A stretch of 64,000 nucleotides of DNA from the NCBI GenBank assembly GCA_014529385.2, contig CM043968.1, positions 127,493,018 to 127,557,017 on the forward strand. Reading direction: 5' to 3'. This DNA comes from Adiantum capillus-veneris (Eukaryota; Streptophyta; Polypodiopsida; Polypodiales; Pteridaceae). Position numbers and translations under genes: made by a program. The first letter of the stretch is position 1. Every line of letters starts with the position of its first letter. This document shows, in pieces, positions 33,510 through 45,386 of the stretch. A model generated the notes under the pieces. The model did no database searches and had not been told where the DNA came from. It saw only the letters and a program-made list of their open reading frames with translations.

Positions 33510-35001
33510 TGATAGCGGGAAAAAGAGCAGTGCAATCGGGTGGCCTCTGTACTCGTGCACACTCCACAAACCACGCCTCATGCAAACAAGAAAAGAACAA
33601 AACAAAGGGGGCACCACCCTAAATTAAGAGGTTTAGGGACCTCACACATAGTGCACATAGGCAAGTGAGACTTTTGGCATTATGATGGCATCAAAACATA
33701 TGGCAAAACACATAGAAACGAAGCTTAGGGACCTTATGTAGCATATATATACACAAGACATCAGCTTAACAATACAACGGCATCTGATCATACATAAGAA
33801 GGATATAGAGAAGCAAGCCAAGGATGGCATAATCCCTTGTCAAAAACAATCAACCCAGCAAGTAGGTATGATCCTACTAGCAACACATCAATACCTTAGA
33901 GAATGATGGTGAGGATGGTGGCCATGGAGCATGAGAGAAGACTCCTTATTTAGGTTTTAGGGCTAGTAATGTAGCATACTAGAGGGAGAGAGAGAGAGGG
34001 AGAGAGAGTAGAGCTCCATCCATAGCTCCTCGTTGTGAGCAATGTCGTCATAGCTTCGTTGCTTGGTGAAGTGGGTGAAGTGTTGGTTTTGAGTGAGAGA
34101 AGGCCTCCTTATATAGGTTTCTGAGAGGGTTTAGGATTAGGGATAAACATGCTTAAATCCGTTGATTGGGGTTACTTTTTGCTTAGGGTGGTCAACAGAT
34201 TGAGGTCACCTGATATGTCACCATCAAGATATTCTCTAGAGTGATGTGAGAGGGGAGGGTAAATGCTGATTTTTCTGATTGTGACACATGGGGATAAGGC
34301 CTTGACCAGCATTTAAGAGCAGGTAAGGTGGCTGTTGAAACTGGAGGTTCTGCACATGTCAGGGGGGGACCTGCGGGGGGGAGGTGGCAGCTGGGTCCTC
34401 CTGAATATCAAATTCTCAAAAAATCCTCAACCATGGCTTCTTTTAACATGTGTTCTTTGAAAAAATCAGCATGTCTCTTTTCAACTCAAAAGTCTTTATC
34501 CCTGTGGACTCACCTTTACCATAAGATTTTCCCCTTTTCTCCTCCTGTAACTGCATTGTTGATGCCCAATCACTGCTTCTAGTAACAGTGAACTGTTACC
34601 TACCGAATACTTATGGTGCAGTAAAAAATATTTACCATGGGTAAAAAAAGTTACTGTAGGTAAAAAGTGATTTGTATTTACCATGTAGGTGAAAAATATT
34701 TATTGTTGGTAAAAAAGTGAAAACGGAGTATGTTGTGCTGTTAGTCCACACGAACATCCTCGTGTAAATTTCACTAGAAATTCACACCTAGAATGGGCTA
34801 TTCTGTAAGATATAGGTTGTAGGCATGCATAAGAGCTCGTTCCCACGTATCTTCTGTCCATGGCACTTTTTACTCTTTGGTGCTTGTGAAGTAGATTTTT
34901 CTTCTCTTTCGAGATCCCTTGGACTAGAGTATCCTCATCTCCCCAACAGCTGACTGTGCCTTTATTACATCTTCAGAAGGGGTCCTAAAAACCATGCATC
35001 A
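33510..35001 (-). repeat. 5' LTR of the Tat-like element
   Basis: 1,492 bp, TGATGCATGG...GCTATCA on the minus strand. TATA-like box at about 34117-34108. Confidence 0.95.
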
Positions 35002-38000
35002 GGTCGTGATCGCTCAAGGCGGAGCAAGTCACGCACAAAGTCAGTTCTTGAATGTTGGAACTGCGGCAAGAGGGGCCACGTCAAGAAGGATTGCTGGTAC
35101 AAGAAGAAGAAGGAGACAGAGTCTCAAGAAAACAAGCCAACATCGGAGGCCAATGTGGCAGGTAAAGTAGAGCAAGATGCTCTAATTCTCTCATTAGACA
35201 ATGTGTCTAATTCCTGGATAGTAGATTCCGGGGCTTCATTCCATGCGACACCACACAAGCAACATTTCCAAGACTACACCAAAGGTAATTTTGGGTATGT
35301 ATACTTTGGAGATGATGAAGCTTGTGAGATTGTCGGCAAAGGTACAGTTTCTGTCAAAACTGCTAACGGAAATGAATGGAAGCTTAAAGATGTTAGGCAT
35401 GTTCCTTCTCTTCGCAAAAATTTGATCTCTACAGGACAATTGGACGATGAAGGTCACAACAGTGCATTCGGAAACAAACGGTGGAAGATCTCAAAGGGAT
35501 CTTTGGTGGTTGCCAAGGGAGAAAAAGTCGGTACACTTTACTTGTGTACTGTTAGCACGCAACCTTCAACTTGTGCAGCAACTACAGAAGTTGACAGTGC
35601 GGAGTGGCACTATCGACTTGGGCATATGAGTGCCAAAGGAATAAAAATCCTTCAAACAAAGCTTCTACCAGGTTTGAAAGAAGTGGACTTAGAGTTTTGT
35701 GAAGATTGTGTTTATGGTAAACAAAAGAGGGTAAAATTTCAAAAATCAAGAAATGAAAGAAAAAATAAAAAACTTGAGTTGGTTCATTTTGATGTTTGGG
35801 GTCCTGCAAGTACACCATCACTTGGTGGCTCATTGTACTATGTAACATTCATAGACGATGCGACTAGAAAAACATGGGTTTTTGTCATGAAGAATAAATC
35901 TGATGTATTTTCCATATTTCAAAGGTGGAAAGCCTTTGTGGAGAATGAAACAGGTACCAAGGTTAAATGCCTCAGATCCGACAATGAAGGCGAATATTGC
36001 AGCCAAGCTTTTGAAAGCTTTTGTGCTAGCAATGGCATTCGGAGGCAAAGGACAACCCCAAGGACACCTCAACAAAATGGGATTTCGGAAAGGATGAACA
36101 GGACAATCATGGAACGAGCACGAAGCATGCGGCTACATGTAGGCCTACCGCTTGAGCTTTGGGCGAAAGCTGTAAGTACGTCTGTGTACTTAATCAATCG
36201 GTCACCCTCAATGTCATTGGATGGGGGAGTTCCAGAAGAGGCATGGACAGGTAAACCGGTGAATTATGCATTTCTCAAAGTGTTTGGGTGTGAGGCTTTC
36301 ATGCACATAGATAGAAGCCTAAGATCAAAGTTAGATGCAAAGTCCAGAAAGTGTTTCTTCATTGGCTATGGAGAAGGAGACTTTGGGTATCGCCTATGGA
36401 ATCCTGAAGATGGTAAAATCTTAAGGAGTAGGGATGTAATTTTTAACGAACAAAATATGTACAAAGATTACTTGGAAAGAAAACAAACAAAAGAAACAGG
36501 TGATGAGTACATGGAGCTTGAGGACGGTGAAGACTCAAGGACTGCAAACTATGACAATGTGCAACAACGTCAACCAAATGAGGAGCCTCAAACTATTCCC
36601 CAAAGATCTACAAGAGCAAGTAGACCTCCAGAAAGGTTTGTTCCTTCCTTCAACCATCTCTTGATCTCAGATTCTGGAGAGTCGGAATCATATGAAGAAG
36701 CTATGCAACATGAATCCAAAGAAGAATGGACGAAGAGCATGCAAGTGGAGATGGACTCACTACATCGCAACCAAACATGGGAGTTGGTTGAGTTGCCTAA
36801 AGGTAAGCGGGCACTTCAAAAAAAATGGGTGTACAAGCTGAAGGAAGAAGAAGGTGGGAAGAAAAGGTACAAGTCTAGGCTTGTGGTAAAAGGGTTTTCT
36901 CAAAAGAAAGGTATTGACTTCAATGAAATATTTTCTCCTGTTGTAAAAATGAATTCAATTAGGCTTGTCTTAAGCCTTGTGGCTGCTCATGATCTAAATC
37001 TCGAGCAAATGGATGTAAATACGGCATTCCCTCACGGTGACTTAGAGGAGGAAATCTACATGCTTCAACCAAAGAGGTATGAAGTAAAAGGTAAGGAGAA
37101 AATGGTTTGCAGATTAAAGAAGAGCTTGTATGGTTTAAAGCAAGCATCAAGACAATGGTACTTGAAGTTTGATCGATGGATGTTGGATCATGGATTCACA
37201 AGATGCAACTCGGATCACTGCGTCTACACGAAGAATTTGGGAGATGGTAAATTCATCATCCTAATGTTGTATGTTGATGACATGTTGATTGCAAGTGCTA
37301 ACATGCAGGACATCAAAGACCTAAAAGAGGAGCTATCCAAATCTTTTTCAATGAAAGATTTAGGTGCTGCAAAGAGGATACTTGGTATGAAAATATCAAG
37401 GGACACGACAAAGAAGACAATAAAGCTATCTCAAGAAGATTACATCAAGAAGGTACTAGAAAGGTTTGCAATGCAAAATGCAAAACCAGTTTCTACACCT
37501 TTGGCTGGTCATTTTAAACTAACGAAGGATATGTGTCCAAAGACACAAGAGGAGATAGCCTATATGTCTAAAGTTCCATATGCTGCAGCGGTAGGTTCTC
37601 TAATGTATGCTATGGTCTGGACAAGGCCAGACATTGCATATGCAGTGGGAGTTGTGAGTATGTTCATGGACAACCCAGGTAAAGAGAATTGGCAAGCTGT
37701 GAAGTAGATACTTAGGTATCTAAAAGAGACAACAACAAATGCTTTGTATTTTGGAAGAATTGATATTTTTCTAGAAGGGTATGCTGATGCAGATATGGCA
37801 GGTGACAAAGATACTCGAAGGAGCACTACTGGCTATGTGTTCACGGTTGGAGGCACAGCAGTAAGCTGGGCTTCAAAGCTGCAGAAAGTGGTTTCACTTT
37901 CTACCACGGAAGCAGAGTATGTAGCAATGACGGAGGCAAGCAAAGAAATTCTGTGGCTTCACAGATTCTTAGAAGAGCTTGGATTCAAACAAGACAATTG

Positions 38001-38232
38001 TGTCTTGTACAGTGATAGCCAAAGTGCTATCCATCTTGCGAAGAACTCAGCCTTTCATTCAAGGAAAAAGCACATTGAGGTGAGATATCACTTCATACGC
38101 ACTCTTTTGGAAGAGGGACAACTAAAGCTAGGAAAGGTGCATACAAGTGAAAATCCTGCAGACATGTTTACAAAGGTGGTCAACAAGGAGAAGTTGAGTT
38201 TTTGCTCATCTTCAATCGGCATTCAAGGATAA
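35002..38232 (+). pseudogene. Copia gag-pol, remainder (one nonsense codon)
   Basis: This continues the gag frame with zinc knuckle CWNCGKRGHVKKDC (about 35063-35104), protease SWIVDSGASFHATPH (D-S-G), pre-integrase WHYRLGHMSAKGI with CEDCVYGKQ, integrase catalytic residues in VHFDVWGPAS, CLRSDNEGEY and QQNGISERMNRT, RT with KSRLVVKGFSQKKGIDFNE, SLYGLKQASRQWYLK and the YVDD box, and RNase H with TTEAEYVAMTE and YSDSQSAIHLAKNSAFHSRK. It ends at TAA 38230-38232. One stop, TAG at 37705-37707, replaces the Trp of the conserved VKWILRYL motif. RT motif TAFLHGD reads TAFPHGD. Otherwise complete. Confidence 0.95.
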
Positions 38233-38292
38233 GAAGCCAGAATGGAAAGCAGTCACAGGTTTGGTTTGGAGATCAGTCTCCAAGTGGGAGAT

Positions 38293-39022
38293 TGTTAAGT
38301 ATGGAGCCTGATTTACCCTTGTAATTTTTTGTGGTAAAAGCGCACATTTGTAAGGCCCCCATTATGAGGAGAAGCCATCGTGCGTGAAGGAAAATCACTC
38401 ACCAGAAACCAAAATTTTCACGGACAAGAATCAGGGGCAACTTTAAAGGAATATTCTTTTTCGCCGGAATATTATGGCCGGACGGCGGCCGGAAAGTGGT
38501 CGGAAAACAACTGGTCGGTTGGCCGGTGGCCGATGGCCGGTGATCGGAAGTCAATGGCCGGTGGCCGGTGGCCGAATTCAAAAGCGGACTTGTCTTCTGA
38601 AGGGCGGCCACACATGGGCGGATTGGAGGGTCCGATTTGGACTTATTCGCACAAGGGCGGCTACACATGGCTGTCTCTCATAAGAGAGGGCAACCCTTTT
38701 GGCCTATAAAAGGAGGCCATTTCTACACACATTTCATAGTGTGAAGTTGATGCAACAAGGTGAGTGTGAGGTGGTGAGAGTGAAGCAAGGCGGGAGCTCC
38801 ATTAAGGGTATAATCCCTTTGTAAACTACTTCTTGTTTTGAAGTACTAAAGCCATTGAGTGGCTGCTTTCCCGTGGACGTAGCCCACATTGGGTGAACCA
38901 CGTATATCGTGTGTACTCTCTCTCTCTCTCTCTCTACTCTATAATCTCGTGTATATAAATCTGTCTCTCTCCATTAAGTAATCTACTCAATTATCTATTT
39001 AGCTACGTCTTATTTCCTAACA
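38293..39022 (+). repeat. 3' LTR of the Tork-like copia
   Basis: 730 bp, closely matching 21167-21928. It is followed by target duplication GTCAT. Confidence 0.95.
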
Positions 39023-39027
39023 GTCAT

Positions 39028-39138
39028 GTGTGTGCCAAGATGATGGAAGTCCGTTGTATCTTCATGATGATCAATATAAGTGGCTGCCTCGCTAGTGGAA
39101 GGTAAGCCTAATTTGGTCTTACTCCCGTGTACACCACA
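39028..39138 (+). repeat. 5' terminal repeat of the HSP70-carrying element, part 2
   Basis: Continues after the second GTCAT (39023-39027) and ends ACACCACA at 39138. Confidence 0.9.
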
Positions 39139-39255
39139 TTGGTGGAGGAGACGGGCAGTTGAGAGGCCTTTCTTGGTTTTCACTTTCTAGGTTGCGAACG
39201 CACAGTGCCATGGAGAGCCTCATTTTTGACCCAGGATAGGGAGTGAACCCCGCTC

Positions 39256-39258
<3 letters not shown>

Positions 39259-39309
<51 letters not shown>
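39259..39309. repeat. (CT)n microsatellite
   Basis: About 25 uninterrupted CT units inside the HSP70-carrying element. Confidence 0.97.
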
Positions 39310-39313
<4 letters not shown>

Positions 39314-39653
39314 GGCGAACGTTGAAGTGACAGAGAAGTAGTCACAATGCTAGTGTTATAGGTGGCATCTTAAAAATGGAGCAGGAGGGGGCACTTGTCA
39401 GGCTGCCCACAGACGCGCAATCCTTAGGAATCTAAGCCCACAAGACCCTCTGCAATGTGCCATCTATTTTCGCCTTCTCAGCTCTCACTTCTACGTTGAG
39501 TCCCTTTGGATGCTCCTCTGCAATCGATGGTGTCACATAATCACCCTTTCCGCTTGGCAGTCCTCGGACCATTCTACACTCTCCCTCTTCCGCATCCTCT
39601 CCTCCTTGGATCACATTGTTGGGGCCTGGACTGCTCAGGAGCAACAACCATGG

Positions 39654-40160
39654 AACAAAGACATTACTAGAAATCCTAGGGGTCTCCGCAGGCTGAGAAC
39701 TTCTTGTGAACGGGCCAAGAGGACCTTGTCATCCACTTCTCAGACAACCATTGAAATTGACTCCTTGTATGAAGGAATTGATTTCTATTCAACCATTACT
39801 AGAGCCAGGTTTGAGGAGTTGAACATGGATTTGTTTAGAAAGTGTATGGAGCCCGTTGAGAAGTGCTTAAGGGATGCCAAAATGGACAAGAGCTCTACCC
39901 ATGATGTTGTCCTTGTGGGAAGCTCAACCATAATTCCCAAAGTTCAACAGCTTCTTTAGGACTTCTTTGATGGCAAGGAGCTTTTCAAGAGCATTAACCC
40001 TAATGAAGCAGTGGCATATGGTGCTGCTGTCCAAGCTGCTACACTTAGTGGTGAGGGTAATGAGAAGGTGCAAGAACTATTGCTGCTTGATGTCACTCCG
40101 TTGTCCCTTGGTCTGGAGACTGCTGGAGGTGTGATGATAGTATTGATTCCTTGCAACACA
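39654..40160 (+). pseudogene. Captured HSP70 fragment
   Basis: The frame reads [20 protein letters not shown], then [78 protein letters not shown] and [20 protein letters not shown]. This is the C-terminal third of the ATPase domain plus the start of the substrate-binding domain of cytosolic HSP70, roughly residues 250-420 by family knowledge. One in-frame TAG (39957-39959) replaces the usual Gln, and GG in the VGGSTR motif is altered to GSSTI. No intron is seen. The fragment sits in sense orientation between the terminal repeats of a small LTR element, so transduction of a cellular transcript is the likely origin. Confidence 0.93.
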
Positions 40161-40628
40161 AAAAACCCCCAATTCATTATCTTCTCCTCATTTTTTTTCT
40201 TAGTTTTGATCATGTTCAATTTGGCGTTTTCACAAATGTTTCTTTAAACATTTGTTGGATCTAGCTCTTAGCATTACTTTGTGTTCAATAAAGAATGGAA
40301 TCACACGCACCAAACCCATTTTGGAAAGATGTAAGCCGTAAAAAGATCCCATACTTGTTATTATGATGCAGCCCTCAGTCCTTCCTCATCTTGTCCATTA
40401 CATCAGGATAGCAACCTCATGTTTGCATAAGCGAGATGTTCGAGTTCCATGCCTTGATGATGATCGGCATGATGACGAGTCTAGCCCCCAAGATCACTCT
40501 CTTAACCCCGAAGCCGTTGTATGATCACCCCCCCGGATGAGGCGTTGGAGTTGATCCCTTTGTGTCGAGTCCTTTCTCAGCCCAAAACTCTAAAAAGATG
40601 TCCATCTTTTTCTCCCTAAGGGGGTAGG

Positions 40629-40794
40629 TGTGGTGTGTAGGGCGTGAGCCCGCCCAAGGTGTAGTGTGAATGTCCCGAGGTCATGTGTGTGCCAAGATGA
40701 TGGAAGTCCGTTGTAGCTTCATGATGATCAATATAAGTGGTTGCCTTGCTAGTGGAGGTAAGCCTAATTTGGTCTTACTCCCGTGTACACCACA
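40629..40794 (+). repeat. 3' terminal repeat of the HSP70-carrying element
   Basis: 166 bp, nearly identical to the reassembled 5' repeat. The ends form an 8-bp inverted repeat (TGTGGTGT/ACACCACA). Confidence 0.9.
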
Positions 40795-41569
40795 ATATAA
40801 TAATTAATTAGCTTAATATCCCTAAGCATAATTACAACAATCAACAGAGAATATTTAATTAAGAGAGGATTTTTGAGTATACATAGGATTAATCTTTAAT
40901 TTATTAAGAGAATAGGTTAACCTAGCTTTGCTAATTAAGAAGGATTAGGCTAATTACCATTTAATTAACTAACTAGAGCTTGATCTCTAGTGATTTTTGC
41001 GTAGCGGTCTCTCTAGATGAGAGAGAGTGTGTCAAGGCTCCGAGTCTGTTCCAAATTGTGAAGCAAGGGGTCCTATTTATAGTTTTCAGGCACTCATAAG
41101 CTCTCACAGGTTGGAAAAAGCAGTTGCTTGCAGCTCAAGTAGCCCTACAGCTCCAGATGGCGCCCCTTGCTGCTAAATGAGTCCCTGGCAGGTGAGTGAT
41201 GACCCTCCCATTACCTGCCAGCTTTTAAAATGTCAATTCTACTATATTTTGACCTATTTTTGCTTAATTGGTAAATATCTTGTAAATATATGGGAGGCCT
41301 TTAATAAAGTCTATGCTTAAATGATTACTGCAACCCTTCAATTTTTCTTAATAATTTAATTTACATTGAATCTTTTTGAAGGACTAGCGGGGTCAGTTTT
41401 TGTCCGAATTTAAATCCGATAATTTCTAGCCCGGGGTTTGCTGTGCTTAAGATTCCAAAAATACCAATATTTGCCACAGTCGGAAAATTCTACATTGCTT
41501 TTTCAATAATCATATCAATTTGATTAGGATTTATATAATCTTTAAGGTTTCAGAAACTGGAACCTTACA
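40795..41569 (-). repeat. 5' LTR of the deleted chromovirus, second part
   Basis: Colinear with 15788-16552 of the other LTR, including the TATA box (TATAAAT, 41081-41075 on the minus strand) and the terminal CTTACA. The LTRs differ at many positions, so the insertion is old. Confidence 0.9.
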
Positions 41570-41723
41570 ATTACACTTCACTTTGTAGGGATGGATTGCC
41601 CATGGCTTGTTGAAGCCTAGAAACAAGGTAGTTAACAAGCATAGGGGCATCATTAGTAGCCTGCTTATTAGCAAAATCAAAGTTATCAACGTTAATTTCA
41701 CTCTCTTTATTATTGTCAACCAT
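41570..41723 (-). pseudogene. First half of the element Z gag-like ORF
   Basis: The ATG at 41723 opens MVDNNKESEINVDNFDFANK, followed by QATNDAPMLVNYLVSRLQQA and MGNPSLQSEV. The frame is then interrupted by the 5' LTR of the deleted chromovirus and continues at 13494. It sits 390 nt downstream of the primer site at 42112-42123. No known domain, but the layout (short N-terminal acidic part, then an Ala/Pro-rich part) and location fit a retrotransposon gag. Confidence 0.55.
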
Positions 41724-42111
41724 TCTAACAATTTTTAGGTGTACTTTGGCACTTCAAGCCCTAGTTGCTACTCCTCTTTACCCCTTTAAAAAAGCAATCA
41801 AGCTACTGTACCTGTGGCTCGAATATCATTAATTGCAAGGAATAGAAGAGAGGGTATTTCAACACCAAAACAATACCGGCTCTTGTCAAGCTTCTAATAG
41901 CTCAATAGTGGTTAACCTGTAGGCAAGCCCCCTAGGACTCCACTATTAAGACCATAGCTCTTGACGGTGATGCCCCTTTATCTGCACGAAGGCAGGCGCA
42001 CTGCAAGGCTGAAAAATCCCTATTCTACTTACTCAATTGCAATCAATAATACCAACCATTTATAGCTAGCTTGAGGACCTCCCTTCTTGAGCAGGAAAAG
42101 AGAAACCTTGT
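41724..42111 (-). other. Leader of element Z
   Basis: Untranslated leader between primer site and gag start. No other feature seen. Confidence 0.5.
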
Positions 42112-42123
42112 GCTCTAATACCA
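42112..42123 (-). other. Primer binding site of element Z
   Basis: TGGTATTAGAGC on the minus strand, one base from the LTR end (GTTACA). It has one mismatch to the tRNA-Met consensus TGGTATCAGAGC. Confidence 0.7.
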
Positions 42124-42124
42124 A

Positions 42125-42783
42125 TGTAACATTTAATGGCCTAGTAACTTGTGTTTAACGGAAAATAGCATGAACATAGTGAGAATTTCATTTGAATAGA
42201 TTCCTAATGAGCATAACAAGAGTGCTTGGGTGGAGAGAGAAACAAAAAGCATAACACCTAGTTATATAGGCATGAAAAATACTTCAAAAGAGAGAGAAAT
42301 TAAGCTATTGACAACGGTTGAGGACCGGATCTACACGGAGCTGGTCCCCCCTTCAAAAGACTTTGTATTATAGGTTTCCCCCATTAAGGGAGACATTTTA
42401 CAATACAATACTTTGTGTTCCTTCAACAACTAGCTAGTGCAATGAAGATGGAAGATTCAAGCACTAATCAAACACTTATAAAACACAACATCAGTTCCCT
42501 CACGGTCTCAGACCCAAGACCTCACACACCTTCGAAGATGGTGAGAGGTAGTGGGGTATGAGAGTAGATGGAGAGGAAGAAGGAGTAGTCTAATTATGAG
42601 AAAGAAGTATATCTCCTCACATAATCACTCATAAGAGCTTAGCATAGCTTAGTGATTAGCATGGTAGAGGAGATGAGCATGCATTGAATCTTGTCTGTTG
42701 GTTGGATTTGCATCACAAAGCCAAGAGTTGTTTGTGTAGGCCTCCCTTCTCACAAGCTTGGAGTAGATGATGAGCTTTCCATT
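42125..42783 (-). repeat. 5' LTR of element Z (LTR family Y, copy 1)
   Basis: Starts TGTAACATTTAATGG and is colinear with 51388-52043 at roughly 85-90% by eye. The shared sequence ends at CTTTCCATT (42783), but the true LTR end may lie further, near 42860. Confidence 0.7.
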
Positions 42784-43918
<1,135 letters not shown>

Positions 43919-43998
43919 GTTGTTTAACCTTTCTTTTGATAACATGTAGAAAAAGGTTCACTTAATAATGAAAAAAAAGGAATTCTCGTTCCAGCAAC

Positions 43999-44062
43999 CT
44001 GCTGGTCTCCTGTTGCAACTAGTCCGCACCGGCGTGGACTGGTTGCAACAAGAGACCAGTAG
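43999..44062. repeat. Long imperfect hairpin
   Basis: Two 29-nt arms (43999-44027 and 44034-44062) are reverse complements with about four mismatches, separated by six bases. The core is GGTCTCCTGTTGCAACTAGTCC. It could be a remnant of a fold-back transposon or a small-RNA precursor. No support for either beyond the structure. Confidence 0.75.
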
Positions 44063-44159
44063 GGAGGAATCTTTCTCAAAAGATGATCCTACTTGTGGAG
44101 GCATAGCTTGAGAGAGGCGCTATGGCAGGGCTTGGGCAGGACGTAGGTGAAGCTGGTGT

Positions 44160-44929
44160 TGGCAAAGACGATGAAGTGCACTAGAAACTTTCCCTTCTCC
44201 TGTTTGGACCCGCTCCTGGAGGCCACTTCTGCAATGCCTGCATAAGAGATGAGGTGATTGAAAACCCTGGATTCTTGAACAAGGTTAAGTCAGAAGAGAA
44301 AGAGTGCGTTAGATTCAATGAGAGTGTCATGGATGTCATTCAATTGGATGCCATTGAGGTATGCAGTCAACCTTGATTCTCTTGAATGTGGAGGTTTCTT
44401 TATTAGCTAGTGAGCTTATGCTGCTCTTTTTGTCTGTTTGTGTAGGGATCCTTCCCTGATGCCCGAAACTAGAGGAAAGAAGCAACAAAGATGGCCATCA
44501 AACTGCAAGATGCCGCGGATGCCATTATGTCTTCACAAGAAGAAGATGCTGACTACAATAGTTTGCTTGTTGTAAATTCAGAAAACATTGTCTGCTCCGA
44601 TGCTACCGATGCATTGCAAGAAACATTTCCCTCTCTACATAGGAAGGACCTTCATGCATGAAGCCTCATTAGCATGATGCAAAATGGCACAGATTCTATT
44701 CAAGAGAAATTCTTGATGAGGCAGAGGTAGTAACTCAAGACTTACAAGGAGTTTCGATGCAAGATGGGCCTGCAAAGATGATGACCAATGATTTGCAAGA
44801 AGAGGCCGTGAAAGTTGTGACCAATTTAGACATTCTTGTGTCTAGAAATGAAGAAGTACGTGTAGCGCAAGATGATTCTGGAGAATTGATAAATTGTGTA
44901 AAATGCGATCCTTCAAGCAGAGAAGCTAT
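44160..44929 (+). pseudogene. Unidentified gene remnant, 5' part (split by copia)
   Basis: A plus-strand frame reads FGPAPGGHFCNACIRDEVIE, then NPGFLNKVKSEEKECVRFNE and MDVIQLDAIE. A plausible intron follows (GTATGC at about 44358 to TGTGTAG at about 44446). The next exon has KEATKMAIKLQDAADAIMSS and SLLVVNSENIVCSDATDALQ with two stops, and after a frameshift SREILDEAEVVTQDLQGVSM and LINCVKCDPSSREAI. I do not recognise the family. It was already decayed, or became so after the copia landed at 44930. Confidence 0.5.
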
Positions 44930-45276
44930 TGTGAGAACTTAGAGATTAACTTAAATGTGATTAATATCGCTATTAATTCATATGCTAATGTCAAGACATA
45001 AGAGAGTGCAAGATAGAAATAGAGCAATGACAATAGATTGCACTTGAATGGAGAGTGAACACATTGTTACAAATGAGGGCAGCTAATGGGATTTATAAAC
45101 AAGTTGAGGGAGTGAGGATTATCCATCACATGTGAATTATAGGTTGGTAGGAATAGACACATGTTGAGACTAACATAGGTAAAAGGGGTCCATGAGGGAA
45201 TTAGGTGTAAGGACTTTGGGAATAGAGGAAGGTGGAAAGAAGTCCACACTTAATAAAGTAATATGTTACTTTTACA
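44930..45276 (-). repeat. 3' LTR of the deleted copia
   Basis: 347 bp, matching 48900-49246. Confidence 0.95.
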
Positions 45277-45386
45277 TCCCCCCTTAAGGGTGGACTTCTC
45301 GTTGTAACGCATTGAGATTGATGAACAAAAAAGCTTTGTGAAGTAGACATGTCGTAGATACATGCTATCCCCCCTCAATGAGAAGT

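Larger units (their letters stand above)
22655..35001 (-). mobile_element. Tat-lineage-like Ty3/gypsy element, 12.3 kb
   Basis: Target duplication GGTCG (22650-22654, 35002-35006). LTRs are 22655-24185 and 33510-35001, with TGAT...ATCA ends. On the minus strand a primer site TGGTGCCCCCACTGAGGA (33506-33489) follows the 5' LTR, and a polypurine tract (CTTAAGGGGGAGGGCTA) precedes the 3' LTR at 24203-24187. Order: extra ORFs, gag, protease, RT, RNase H, second archaeal-type RNase H, integrase. The second RNase H and the ORFs upstream of gag point to the Tat/Ogre branch. I counted about 20 substitutions plus one 39-bp indel between the LTRs, so insertion is fairly recent. Confidence 0.93.
21167..39022 (+). 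mobile_element. Nearly intact Ty1/copia (Tork-like) element, split by a gypsy insertion
   Basis: Target duplication GTCAT (21162-21166 and 39023-39027); LTRs 21167-21928 and 38293-39022 with TGTTAAG...CTAACA ends; primer site TGGTATCAGAGC at 21931-21942; polypurine tract CAAGTGGGAGAT just before 38293. Without the insertion at 22655-35001 plus one GGTCG copy the element is about 5.5 kb and encodes one continuous gag-pol frame with a single nonsense codon. Its domain order and gag resemble the Tnt1/Tork type. Confidence 0.95.
21111..40794 (+). mobile_element. Short LTR element (TRIM-like) carrying an HSP70 fragment
   Basis: Its terminal repeats are about 166 bp, begin TGTGGTGT and end ACACCACA. 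The 5' repeat is split by the copia at 21167-39022 (21111-21166 + 39028-39138). The 3' repeat is 40629-40794. The internal region, 39139-40628, is about 1.5 kb, begins TTGGTGGAGG (possible primer site) and ends in AAGGGGGTAGG, a polypurine tract abutting the 3' repeat. It encodes no retroviral protein. The flanks share ATAT, consistent with a 4-bp duplication in the host LTR. Confidence 0.8.
13495..41569 (-). mobile_element. Deleted Ty3/gypsy chromovirus with 3-kb LTRs, itself split by insertions
   Basis: The LTR pair is 13495-16552 and 18825-21110 plus 40795-41569, with ends TGTAAG...CTTACA. On the minus strand a canonical primer binding site TGGTATCAGAGCC (18822-18810) lies 2 nt inside the 5' LTR, and a polypurine stretch (AAGATGGGGTGAT) abuts the 3' LTR at 16553-16565. 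The internal region is only 2.3 kb. It has gag-like sequence, a zinc knuckle and the terminal chromodomain, but no protease, RT or integrase. Flanking pentamers are GTTGC and ATTAC, which differ by two transitions and fit a decayed target-site duplication. Confidence 0.85.
13176..42783 (-). mobile_element. Outermost element of the nest (element Z), old LTR retrotransposon
   Basis: On the minus strand: an LTR-like repeat (42125-42783, repeated at 51388-52043), a primer binding site TGGTATTAGAGC at 42123-42112 (one mismatch to the usual tRNA-Met site), and a gag-like ORF from an ATG at 41723. That ORF breaks at 41570 and resumes in the same frame at 13494. All of 13495-41569 is inserted sequence. 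The 3' part and 3' LTR of Z are not recognised below 13176. Confidence 0.65.

Noticed and set aside
39432-39647. Minus-strand frame opposite the 5' side of the HSP70 fragment
   Set aside because: No motif, and the opposite strand holds the recognisable HSP70 sequence and element leader.
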